Source: Craterostigma plantagineum (Eukaryota > Streptophyta > Magnoliopsida > Lamiales > Linderniaceae). Taken from it: DNA of 64,000 nt. The stretch covers positions 10,248,001 to 10,312,000 of the forward strand of contig JAPQWV010000018.1 of the NCBI GenBank assembly GCA_027422505.1. Reading direction: 5' to 3'. Made by a program: the position numbers and the translations under genes. Shown here piece by piece: positions 20,321-30,802 of this stretch. The notes beneath the pieces are model-generated. The model saw nothing but the letters and a program-made list of their open reading frames with translations, made no database searches and was not told the origin of the DNA. Position 1 is the first letter of the stretch, and every line of letters begins with the position of its first letter.

Positions 20321-23300
20321 ACCACAAATGGGTTCCAAAGCTTCAGACTGCAGGAACACAAATCCCAACCCTAGAAATAATTAGTGACTCTGTGTCATCC
20401 ACCAACAAAGGAAAATCTAGGGAGTCTAAACGGACTAATAAACATAATAGAGGTGGACCCATATTTCAATGGGTACCTAAAACCCTCTAGTTTTATTTTG
20501 CAGGCCATTCATGTGTGGTACTTAGATTCTGGTTGCTCCACACACATGACTGGGACAAAAGGAACTGTTGAGCAACTACTTTGATAGACCAGGAGGACTG
20601 GTACGCTTTGGTAGTAGCAATGGAGCCAGAATTCTTGGTTATGGCGATCTCATATTCAATCGACTCACAATCAAGGAAGTTTCGTACGTAAAGGGACTAA
20701 CACACAACCTCCTCTCTATCGGACAGTTCAGTGATATAGGACTCCAAGTCATGTTTCAGAAGAGAACATGCAAAATTCTCAATGCCAATGGTGACGAACT
20801 ACTCACTGGAACTCGCAGAACAAATCTATACACCATTGACATTAGAACAGTCAGACCAAAGATGGATTATGTCTGATCTCCCACGCAACATCAGCTCAGA
20901 ATAACTTATGGCACAAGCGGCTCTCTCATCTAAATTTCAAAACTCTCAACAAGCTGGCGACTAACAAATTGGCTATTGGAATTCCACCACTGAAATATCA
21001 AAAGGAACATTTGTGCTCGGCTTGTGAGAAAGGAAAAATGAAAAAGGCAACTCATCCTACAAAACACACAGCATCCACTCAACATCCACTAGAGCTTCTA
21101 CATATCGACCTATGTGGTCCAATGCGAACAGACAGTATCAGTGGAAAGCGTTATATGCTGGTCGTTGTAGACGACTACTCACGCTACACTTGGGTCCGAT
21201 TTCTCCGGACAAAATCAGAGACAGTTGATCATAAATCTCATCAGGACAACACAAAACTTGCTACAGCGCAATGTTAGAGTGTTCGATCTGACAATGGCAC
21301 AGAATTCAAAAATCAACAACTTAGTGAATTTTATGACTCTCTAAGGATTACCCAGCAATTCTCTGCCGTCCACACCCCTCAACAGAATGGAGTCGTAGAA
21401 AGGCAAAATCGAACACTTGTAGAAGCTGCTCGAACAATGCTTATACAATCTTCACTACCTCATTTTCTTTGGGCAGAAGCCATGAACACCGCCTGCTATA
21501 CTCAGAATCGCACCAACATTCACCTAAGATTTGGAAAGACCCCTTATGAATTAATGAACAATAGATTACCCAACATTGCTCACTTGAGGATTTTTGGATG
21601 CAAATGCTTCGTTGCTAATGACCGAGAAGACAAAGCTAAGCTTGATCCAAAAGCTTTTGAAGGATTTTTTGTGGGCTACTCTCTGCAGTCTAAGGCATAT
21701 AGGGTATATCTTCGTACAAGGAGAATGATCATTGAAAGTACAAATTTTACATTTGATGAGGGTCCAAAAACTCAATTTGGACTAAATGGCTCAGGACCAA
21801 ACCACACACAACAAGGTGCTATTCAACCACAGATGGAATTAGGCGAGTCCTCACAGAGAGTCTCTGAATACATTACTTCAGAACCAGCATTAAACAATGC
21901 AAGGCAAGATTAACAACATACAGCTGGTGAATCTGGACACAGAAACCAAACGTATTTTAGTCAACAAGCTCAAGAAGATCTGGATCAACTATTTGAGCAC
22001 ATATACATCTCTCTTAACAGGCCAATCACCAATTCTTTTTCAAATACAGAAACCAGTGCTTGTCCATCACCTCATGAATTCAATCATATTCCTGATCAAT
22101 CGTTTCCAACTACAAACGTTGAAACCTCAATCCCAGAAACACAGCCAGAGGACTCATCCACTTCCGCATGCAATCCTACTACTTCTGTGATTGAGTATCC
22201 ATTAAATGAGGGATCAGAAACAGATGTTCCACCACTACCACATGAAAAGAAATGGATTCGAAGTCATCGAGCAAATCAAATCATTAGGGATCCCACTACT
22301 GAAGTAAAGACCAGAGGTTCGCTCTCAAATGAATGTAACTTCACTTGCTTTTTGAGTCAAACAGAACCTACAACAGTAATTGACGCACTCCATGATCCAA
22401 ACTGGATAGTAGCCATGCAAGAGGAAATCAATCAGTTCGAACGTCTCAAGGTCTGGAACCTAGTTCCTCGTCCAAAAGGTAAGACAATAATCGGAACAAA
22501 ATGGGTATTTAAGAACAAGAAAGACGAGGTCGTAACAAAGCCAGACTTGTAGCTAAAGGATACAATCAGCAAGAAGGAATTGACTATGATGAGACTTTTG
22601 CCCCTGTAGCAAGAATTGAAGCCATCATACTGTTTCTTGCATATGCGGCACACAAAGACATTACTGTCTATCAAATGGATGTAAAGACTGCCTTCTTGAA
22701 TGGAGTTTTGAAGGAAGAAGTATACGTCTCACAGGCAGACGGATTTCTCAATCAAGAACATCCAGATTTCGTCTACAAACTCGACAAGGCTCTGTATGGA
22801 CTAAAGCAAGCACCAAGAGCTTGGTACGAAGTCTTGTCTGACTTCCTTATCAACTCAAGCTTCACTAAAGGAAAAATTGACACCACACTGTTTGTCAAAA
22901 GGGCTGGTCCCGAAATCATGCTTGTGCAGATTCACGTGGATGACATCATCTTCGGCTTTACAAATCCAGAACTCTGTGTCGAATTCAGCACGTTGATGAA
23001 ATCACAATTTGAGATGAGTATGATGGGTGAAATGACCTTTTTCCTTGGACTGCAAATTAAGCAACTTCAGGATGGGATATTTATACCAGTCGAAGTACAT
23101 TCACGACATCCTAAGAAAATATGGGATTGACAAGAGCAAATCTTCCAGCACTCCAATGTCAACCTCATGCACCCTCGATGTAGATCACTTGGGCGAGCCT
23201 GCTGTCCAACGCATTATAGAGGCATTATTGGGTCTCTGCTCTATCTCACTGCCAGCCGACCAGATATTCTCCTTTCCACATGTTTATGTGCTCGATTCCA

Positions 23301-23878
23301 AGCCATTACAAAGGAGTCACATCTCCATGCTGTCAAGAGAATATTGAAGTATCTAAAAGGCACACCAGACCTTGGACTCTGGTATCCTAAAAACTCAGGT
23401 ATGAAACTAATAGGATATTCTGATGTCGATTTCGCAGGATGCAGACTGGATAGGAAAAGCACATCAGGCAACATCCAATTTCTTGGAGATAAACTTGTCT
23501 GTTGGGCTTCCAAGAAACAAAATTGTGTGTCAACTTCCACAGCAGAAGCAGAATATGTGGCTGCTGCCAGTTGTTGCTCCCACATTTTGTGGATTCGAAC
23601 CCAACTACGAGACTACGGGTTTGATTTCAATAAAATTCCTATTTATTGTGATTCTAAAAGTGCCATTGCGATTACTTGCAATCCTGTTCATCATTCACGC
23701 ACTAAGCACATAGACCTACGTTATCATTTCATAAAAGACCAAGTAGAAAGAGGCATAATAGAAATGTATTTTGTCAATACAGAGATTCAACTAGCCGATT
23801 TGTTTACAAAAGCATTGGATGAGAAACGATTCCAATTCTTAGTGGTAAAACTGGGAATGTTGAATCTCAATCTCTAAT
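20321..23878 (+). pseudogene. copia Pol: protease, integrase, RT, RNase H, broken
   Basis: Protease WYLDSGCSTHMTG at about 20515-20555. The gag-pre-integrase zinc region (WHKRLSHLNF ... CSACEKGK) is at about 20910-21035. The integrase catalytic triad can be read as HIDLCGP (21105), VRSDNGTEF (21280) and QNGVVERQNR (21385). RT starts near 22385; the core reads [23 protein letters not shown] and HVDDIIFG (the usual box is YVDD). RNase H reads YSDVDFAGCRLDRKSTSG, STAEAEYVA and IYCDSKSAI at 23410-23670. Frameshifts or stops occur near 20490, 20580, 20876, 21277, 21910, 22190, 22550 and 23110. The end matches normal copia Pol (LGMLNL). Not functional. Confidence 0.9.
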
Positions 23879-24357
23879 TTCGATTACCCTACGGTTCATC
23901 ATGTGTCCATCTGCTCTGTTTTCCGTTTTACAACTCCGTGCGTGTGTCTTTGTTAATTATCTTTTTTCTCTCCTTTTCTCTTTCTAGGTTTTAGTTTATT
24001 TTCACTAATTATTGTTGTTTCTTGCTTTCCAATAAGTCGATGTAAAGCCAATGCTGATAGCATTACATCGAGGGGGAGAAATGCGATATCCATGCATCGA
24101 GGGGGAGTAAGTTATCAACTAATTAAATGCTTTAAGATTCTCGATAGGCATATTATTTAGGGGGAGTTTGGGGTAACTATTCCAAAGTTCCAAAACATTG
24201 AGGGGGAGTAATTATTTTCGCTTACATTGATCTTTCAGAGTTACACAAGTCTCTCAGAAATGCGAAAAACAATCTCCAAATACATAATACAAATAGGATA
24301 AGCTCTCAAAACATTCTCAACGAGCTTTCATGAACTCTCAAAATACTCAAAACAATC
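23879..24357 (+). other. 3' tail of copia family D with repeated PPT-like tracts
   Basis: No plus-strand gene. Purine tracts GAGGGGGAG occur near 24070, 24100 and 24210 and TAGGGGGAG near 24157, all resembling PPTs, but none is followed by an LTR start. The remainder is AT-rich with repeats of CTCTCAAAA near 24300-24360. Confidence 0.6.
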
Positions 24358-24528
24358 TCAAAAGCTAGCACGACCAACGAGTGCCCAAAACAGAACAGCT
24401 AGTAAGACGACGATTAAGCCCAACAGAAGAAAAATAGGAAACGCTAGTTTATCCATATTGCGCTCAAAGTTACGCCTTAACTCCACATGTTCCTCAGATT
24501 CATATACTTGCTGCTGCATCGAGTCCAT
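24358..24528 (-). CDS. Small antisense ORF, predicted single-pass membrane protein
   Basis: A 56-codon frame on the minus strand, opposite to copia, from ATG at 24528 (or an in-frame ATG at 24519) to TGA at 24358. The N-terminus is hydrophilic and charged (QQQVYESEEHVELRRNFERN). It is followed by about 25 hydrophobic residues (LAFPIFLLLGLIVVLLAV then LFWALVG) and a short RASF tail, the layout of a tail-anchored protein. The first ATG abuts the LINE poly-A tail, so the original start may lie further upstream and have been cut by the insertion. I know no named family for it. It may be an antisense ORF of the copia element or a chance frame; the uninterrupted hydrophobic block argues for the former. 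Confidence 0.45.
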   Translation of the reverse strand: MDSMQQQVYESEEHVELRRNFERNMDKLAFPIFLLLGLIVVLLAVLFWALVGRASF

Positions 24529-24548
24529 TTTTCTTTTTTTTTTTTTGG

Positions 24549-27270
24549 AATAGTTCCCGTGTATATATGTAAAATAAATGGTCGATGTACAAGGTGGGTA
24601 AGGGGTAACCCCTCACAAGCAACCAGTAACAGACTACTGGCCCAAAAGAAAATGATCACAGCACGCCAGAGGCGTCGAATGGCTGCCCGTTGGAGCTCAA
24701 ATCTAGAAGATGTCCCACTGAGTCGCAGACACACCATATCAAGAACCGCAGCCACCAGCCTGTCAGGAGTCGTGATGATCCCTTCCTTCCAGCGCTTGTT
24801 GCGTGCCTGCCAAATATGATAAACCAATGATGCCAAAACGTGACGGTAAGCTGCCGCAATAAGATGTTGTCCTCTCCACTTCCTCGACGCCCACGTTATG
24901 GCCTGGGGCCAATCCCTAAACGGCCATGACCAGCGAATACGTCGTCTCAGCAGTCGAAGACACTGACGAGAGAACCGACAATCGAAAAACAGGTGTTGAA
25001 CCGTCTCGTAGCGGAGCACATCACATAGGACACAGGCGGGGGTACCCGCTCGCTGGGCCACCCACGGCTTATCCCTCGTAGACAAGCGGTCACGTATACT
25101 CAGCCAAAGTATAAACTCATGCCTAGGCACCTTTAGAGGTCCCCCAAAAAGGGATGCCCAAGGTACAGGTTGCCGTCGAAATCGAAGTGCCTCCCTAATC
25201 AAGCGGGTCGTTGAACAGCCATCAATCGCCCCTTCCATAATATCCTATCTCTCATGGCCGGGTCAACAGATGGAAGATGGCGGCTGAAGTCAATGTATTC
25301 GGTCGTAGTCTGGCCTGGCCAATTCCATCCATGGGCAGCAATGACGGCGATCAACCGGGTTCCTACCGGAAGCCCCATGGCGATCGGGCCTCGCGGGTAG
25401 CGACCCAGTAGAGGCGCCTCCTGTAGCCATGGGTCCTCCCACAACCAAATAGTCGAACCATCGCCGATCCGAAAGGAGACAAGTGGAAGGATGGTCGCTC
25501 TCAGCTTCATAAGTTTCCGCCAACTCCATGATGTGTTGGCTGAGACAGGAACTGCCCAAATCGACCTGGTTTGGAGTCGTGTACTGTAAAGCCAATCTAC
25601 CCAAACAGAGTCTGACGTACGTCTAATTACCCTCCATAGAAGCTGCACAAGTAGCGATTTGTTATCCGTAGCAATGGAACGAAGTCCCAAACCACCCTCG
25701 CATGATGGTAGACAGAGATCCTCCCACGCGACCTTAGCCGATGACCCTCCCCATAGGAACTGCCTAAATCGGGACTCCAACGATGTACGATGCCCTTAGG
25801 CAAAAGAAACACCCCCGACCAATAGACATGCAATGCTTGAAGAACAGACTTAATCAGTTGGACCCTCCCCTCATATGACAAGGACTGATTCAGCCATGAG
25901 CCAAGGCGCACATCAACTCGCTGTAGAAGCGGAGCGCAATCCCCAACCGTGAGTCGTGATGCTATCAGCGGCACCCCCAAATAGCGCACAGGTAACTGTC
26001 CCAACCGAAAACCCAGAAGGCCCTGCAGCTGGACCTTTAAACCCTCCGCACGCCGTGACAGAAACATCTCGCTCTTATCGGGATTTGGGTATAAGCCTGA
26101 CAGGGTCGAGAATGCCGTTAGCGCGCTCTGTAGAACACCCACAGAAACCGCATCAGCATGGGAAAATAGAAGAAGATCATCCGCGAAAACCAGCATCGAC
26201 AGCAGGTTGGCCTCACATCGCCAATGATAGCGGAATCGCGGCTCCATCAGAATCCTCTCTTCAATAATGCCATGAAGGACCTCCATAACTAGCGTAAAGA
26301 GGTACGGCGAAATGGGATCACCCTGTCGTAGGCCCCGCTTACCCTCGAAGAAGCCCACTGAGCGTCCATTGATATTAATGGAAAATGTCGACGTAGTCAA
26401 GCAACAACGAATCCAATCGATATAAGTTGGGTGGAAACCCATAGCCTGAAGCGTGGCAAGTAAAAAACTCCATTCCACCTTGTCATAAGCCTTGGCGAGG
26501 TCCACCTTTAGCATAGCTCTAGGTGGACGACCCTTGCTCGTATAGCCCAAGCATAATTCCTGTGTCATAAGAATATTGTCGCTGATTCGCCTCCCAGGGA
26601 TGAAAGCCGTTTGTGAGACATGGACTAGAGCTCCCAACGAAGTCTTCAGCCTATTCGCCAAGATCTTCGAAATGACTTTGTAGAGGACATTGCAGCACGA
26701 GATCGGCCGAAAGTCCGTTGGTCGCCGCGGAGACTGACACTTGGGAATCAATGTAATAAGAGTACTGTTCAGCCCCTTAAGTAATCGTCCAGTGACGAAA
26801 AAGTCCTGAACTGCTGAAGTAAGATCAGTCCCCACCACCTCCCAGGAAGCCTTGAAGAATGCAGCAGTGTAGCCATCTGGACCTGGGGCCTTTTCATCCC
26901 CCATAGAGAACAATGCTCGTCGTACCTCATGCGGGTCAACGGGCCAAATTATATCCAAAGCCGCCGCTTGGGACAGCGGGTGCTTAATGAATCCCTGAAC
27001 CTCGGCCCTTGTCACAGGGGTAGACCTAGCCGACTGGCCTAGTAGGTCGTGAAAGAAGTCCAGCAGCTCCCCCTCCACCGCATCTGGTGTATCAAGTACC
27101 ACTCTCAGTTCCAGAGATAAAATACGATTAGTCGCACGACGTAGAGCTACCTTCCTGAAGAAGTAGGTCGAGCACTGATCCCCATCCTTTAGCCAAGCCA
27201 ACTTGGCCCGTTGGACAAGGCCGTGTGCTCGACTTCTACAGCGCGTGCATATAAGAAGCGACAATGTCAC
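24549..27270 (-). pseudogene. LINE ORF2, reverse transcriptase and zf-RVT part
   Basis: RT in a 547-residue frame from 27270 to 25627: AKLAWLKDGDQCSTYFF near 27215, PGPDGYTAAFF, FRPISCCNVLYKVISKI, motif A LKVDLAKAYDKVEWSF, GLRQGDPISPYLF and the catalytic LVFADDLLLFSH (about 26185) are all intact. After a frameshift near 25780-25630 the C-terminal part follows (LCLPSCEGGLGLRS, then after another shift near 25220 the zf-RVT domain PWASLFGGPLKVPRHEF ... CVLCD...HLFFDCRFS). No RNase H domain seen. ORF2p makes cDNA by target-primed reverse transcription. The true stop is unclear because the last frame reads into the tail. Confidence 0.88.
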
Positions 27271-28256
27271 TCTAGATCAGGGAATAAAACCTCCCTTGGA
27301 TATCTCATGTGAAAGTGTTGCGCTATCTCCAAGTAGCGCATGGCCTCCGTAATATTAGCCGCTAGATCCCCCTTGATCCGACGCATACTCTTGAAAATAG
27401 GCTTTAGTTGCTTAAGCCTACTCATCATCACATACATAGGGAAACCTTCAACAGGCGCCTCCCAGACCCGACGGACCTGCCCCAAGAAACCCGGCTCCTT
27501 AATGAGAAAATTCTCGAAGCGAAAACTACGTCCTCGTGGCTGATTATCCACAACTCCTAACGTAAGCGGCGAATGATCAGATGTGGCTGGCAGATGACAT
27601 CGATAGTACATATCTGGGCACCTGACGAACCACTGAGGATTCCCAACCATACGATCCAATCTCCGCCAAATACCCGCCATTGCCCGCTGCTGATTAAACC
27701 ATGTAAACTCCTGGCCCGTAGCTGGAAGAGATAGGAGATCCGACTGGACTAGACAATCGTGGAACTCCGCCATATCAAGTGCGTTTGGCGCCCCTCCCCT
27801 GCCCTCGCCCGCATGCAAGATGGCATTGAAATCCCCCGCCACCAGCCATGCATCATCTACATGTAACGCTGAGAACTGTATAAGATCGTCCCATAGAGAG
27901 CGACGATCCTCGCGTCTAGAGTGCCCATAAACAAAGGAGATAAACAGACACTCTCCCGAACCAAGCAGTTCTACCTGACAGTGAACCGCCTGCGTGGACT
28001 TCGCAACAACAGTTACCCGAAGCCACGCCGGATCCCAGCCCACCCATAGACGGGTGCCTGGGCCATTCTCATAGTCGAAAAACCACTTCCAGGTTGGCCG
28101 AAGACCCTCTGAAATTCGGGCCGCATTCGCTACAGCGACACGTGTCTCGAGAAGGCCAATAAGTCGCAAACCATGGTGCCGTACCCACTCCCCCACCGCC
28201 CTTCTGTGGTCTTGCCTGTTAAGACCACGGACGTTCCACGACCCCATTTGTGTCAT
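27267..28256 (-). CDS. LINE ORF2, apurinic-type endonuclease part
   Basis: A 329-residue frame starting MTQMGSWNVRGLNRQDHRRA, a typical plant L1 ORF2 start. Endonuclease signatures in order: SWNVRGLN (Asn), LLETRV (Glu), WLVAGDFNAIL (Asp/Asn) and CHLPATSDHSPL (SDH) near the end. The enzyme nicks the target to prime reverse transcription. The frame ends at 27267 and RT resumes in another frame at 27270, so a frameshift separates them; in an intact LINE they form one protein. Confidence 0.88.
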   Translation of the reverse strand: MTQMGSWNVRGLNRQDHRRAVGEWVRHHGLRLIGLLETRVAVANAARISEGLRPTWKWFFDYENGPGTRLWVGWDPAWLRVTVVAKSTQAVHCQVELLGSGECLFISFVYGHSRREDRRSLWDDLIQFSALHVDDAWLVAGDFNAILHAGEGRGGAPNALDMAEFHDCLVQSDLLSLPATGQEFTWFNQQRAMAGIWRRLDRMVGNPQWFVRCPDMYYRCHLPATSDHSPLTLGVVDNQPRGRSFRFENFLIKEPGFLGQVRRVWEAPVEGFPMYVMMSRLKQLKPIFKSMRRIKGDLAANITEAMRYLEIAQHFHMRYPREVLFPDLE

Positions 28257-28358
28257 GAATGGGGTAAGTGATGGGCTGCATCCACTTTAGGGCCCATATT
28301 AAGTGTAGTCACGATATTATCATCCTCCAGACCACGAAGTATGGCAAACGAATTATGG

Positions 28359-30129
28359 TCAGATTGCCCCAAGTCCGCCGTGCGTGGTAGATGGGGCTGA
28401 GCAGGGGTCGCCCCGGGGGATAAAACAAGATGTCGTAGCCATGCATGGCAATATCGGATTCGGGGTAACCCTCACAGCCTTGCCTTTGGATCCAACTTGG
28501 ACCCAATCTGTCACCTTGCCTCGGCTCCTCGGTCGATCCCTCCTGGGCCGGTCTCGTGTCGTATCGCTATCTTGTTTCACCACGTTAGCCTGTGTAGCCG
28601 GCCGGGTCTGCCGGCTATGGCCCATCTTGGAAGGCAGCGCCTTCGGGTTCGGCGCTCGCCTTGGACATTGAGTGTCGCCGTGGACCCACGTTTCGCACAT
28701 ACTACATCGTTTGGGGCGCCATTCATACTCCACCCTAACTGGTATTGTCCCAGACACCCCCTCATCTTCAGTCGGCACCTCAATGTGTACCGCTTCGATA
28801 AACGGTGTAGCCAGCGTCTTCATGAGACATACGCGTGCATAATCAATCCGGTTACCCGTAGCTGTGATCCCATCGGCATACAGCGGTCTGCCCACACCGC
28901 TAGCAACAATAGTAAGCCCTGACTTAGTCCAGTACTCACTCGGAACATTCCATAGTTTCACCCAAAGAGGAACCTCCGTAAGCTCCTTTCGCTCGAGAGA
29001 CATTCCCGGTCGCCAAATCTCCAAAAAGAGAGGTTGGCCTTGGTAGAGCCATGGCCCACCCTCCAACACCGTGTTCATACGATGTTGAGTTGAATCTAAA
29101 CCGGAAGAACCCATTTGTGGCGGCTCTTACCTCCACCAAACCATGCCAACGCGCACGAGCAAATTGCTCTACAAACGGGAAATATGGCCGACGGCCTAGG
29201 AAATACCCGACCAAGGAACTCTCCCACCTAGCCAAACCTTGTCGGGCTACCTCCCAAGGTGGAGAGACCACATCAATGCTATCCCCAATCGACTTCGGCG
29301 CCACATACTCCAGAGCGAGACGGTGGTCCTCCCTCACCCTTGGTTTGACGGAACCAGACCCTTGAGAGGTGTGTGGCTGCAAATCCTCGCGCTCCGTCGA
29401 TCCAGCCACAATAGCAGCAAAGGAGTCCTTGCGGTGTGCCTTTGGAAACCCTTGGCCCGACCCATCAGTAAGGTTCGACGTGGACAAGTCTGCATGCCCT
29501 AGCTGACGGGGTGGCATCGACTCTGTAAGAATCACCGTCGATAGTGCTTCAGAAACCCTTGACGTAGTTTTTCCTTTCCCAGTCGTCGCCCCATCATCCT
29601 CGACAACGATCTCCTCGTCAACCCGATCGTCCAACATGGCGGATCCCATGTCAACGAATCTGCGCGCTGTGAACCGCGTGGGTGGTGGAGTGGCCGGGCG
29701 CCCCCATCTCTTAGACTGACGCAGAATACCTTTAAGGGGAACAGCCACCCCGGCGCGCTTCGGCGGAGATCCAGCCCTAGCCGCCATCGTCGAATCAGCC
29801 CTAGCCCTAGTCGCCCCATCATCGTCAGCCCTAGTCATGGTCGGTCCAATCGTCAATGATGTTAGTGCAATCTCCGGATCAGCCGCGATCGTTGCAGCCA
29901 CCTGTGCCGTCGTCGATGCACGCAAAACATCAGAATCGGTGGGCTCTTTTGCAGCACGGCCCATAACAGCCGAGCCCTGAACGCAGCTTGCCAAATCACG
30001 ATACCGCGCCTCATCGAAACAGGCGGGAAAAGTCGGGTAAGCTGCCATCAACGCCGCCAGGTCTGGTATCATCGGAGGAGGAGAAGTAGCCGGAGCCGCC
30101 GCTGTATCAGGCGATGTGTCACTTTCCAT
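28359..30129 (-). pseudogene. LINE ORF1, DUF4283 and CCHC protein, frameshifted
   Basis: The open frame reaches back to 30333, but the likely start is MESDTSPDTAAAP at 30129. An Ala/Pro/Thr-rich region is followed by the start of the DUF4283 fold (SSLVGYFLGRRPYFPF, FFRFRF) near 29110-29220. A frameshift near 29100 moves to the frame 29114-28359: GGPWLYQGQPLFLEIW, VPLWVKLWNVP, then the zinc knuckle CSMCETWVHGDTQC (CX2CX4HX4C) near 28680. Plant L1 ORF1 proteins bind the element RNA. An Arg-rich tail follows. One frameshift disables it. Confidence 0.82.
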
Positions 30130-30452
30130 CACGTAAACCCTAGCCCTTGCGCTAAACGTATGAGAAAACCCCAAAACCGTCACACCACCCCGGCCTGAGC
30201 TACGGCCAGGTGGTACCCTAATCGCCGGCCGACCACAACCGTGGGTGATGGCCGGAAACAGCGGCTGATCGTCGAGATTTGATAGAAAATTTGAAAATTC
30301 AAAACGAAACCCTAGTGTGTGAAAATCGCACACAGTAACGGTGTGAAAATCATGATCGAGTTCTTGGTTTTTTTGATCAAAAGAAAGGTTTGAATGTGTA
30401 AAACGAGAGTTCTTTTTTTGATCAAAAGAAAATCATGATCGAGTAACCCAAT

Positions 30453-30802
30453 TGTTAGGTCCTACGATTAACAACTCTAAGATCCTAGGCAAGAATTCAG
30501 AGTAATTCGACGATAATGATAATCAAAAAGATTCGATCGGAAAACTCATTTGAAGAACGAGAGAGAGAATTCGATTAGAGTGAGAAAGTTACTGTTGTTT
30601 CTCTCTCTAGAAATTGAGTTGCAAGCCTTTCGGATCAATCTTCCAAACTTTCTCTATTCACCTAAATTGATTTACATGTATTTATACCAATCAAACTTGG
30701 TATAAATATCAAACTAGTCCTAATCTAAGGACTACTATACAAAACGCCCCTAATTACAAGGACATCTAATAATATCTAGCACAATTGAATGTATACTCTA
30801 CA
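30453..30802 (-). repeat. Lone family A LTR
   Basis: 350 bp from TGTTAGGTCCTACG to ATACTCTACA on the plus strand, a close relative of the array units and of 15136-15484. It holds TATTTATACCAA-(6)-TTGGTATAAATA. There is no PBS on its inner side, and the flanking pentamers (CCAAT and GTCCT) do not match, so it is a solo LTR whose target duplication is lost or the remnant of a rearrangement. The 100 bp to its left contain only duplicated GATCAAAAGAAA and AATCATGATCGAGT motifs. Confidence 0.85.

Larger units (their letters stand above)
16511..24528 (+). mobile_element. Copia retrotransposon (family D), nearly complete but 3' LTR missing
   Basis: In order: 5' LTR, PBS, long leader, gag, coiled-coil region, protease, integrase, RT and RNase H, then a non-coding tail with several GAGGGGGAG tracts. 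IN before RT defines Ty1/copia. I found no second copy of the LTR before the LINE at 24529, so the 3' end was removed or lies elsewhere. Every domain can be recognised but the frame is broken many times. Confidence 0.88.
24529..30345 (-). mobile_element. L1-type LINE, near full length (minus strand)
   Basis: Minus-strand order: ORF1 (DUF4283 and CCHC), endonuclease, RT, zf-RVT, poly-A tail. The tail is the T run at 24528-24546. The 5' end lies somewhere in 30340-30450; I could not fix it and saw no convincing target duplication. It inserted into the tail of copia family D. Confidence 0.85.

Noticed and set aside
24520..30360. Possible LINE target duplication around ATCGAGT
   Set aside because: Only seven bases match between the left flank and two places near 30350 and 30435; the LINE 5' end is not defined, so it may be chance.
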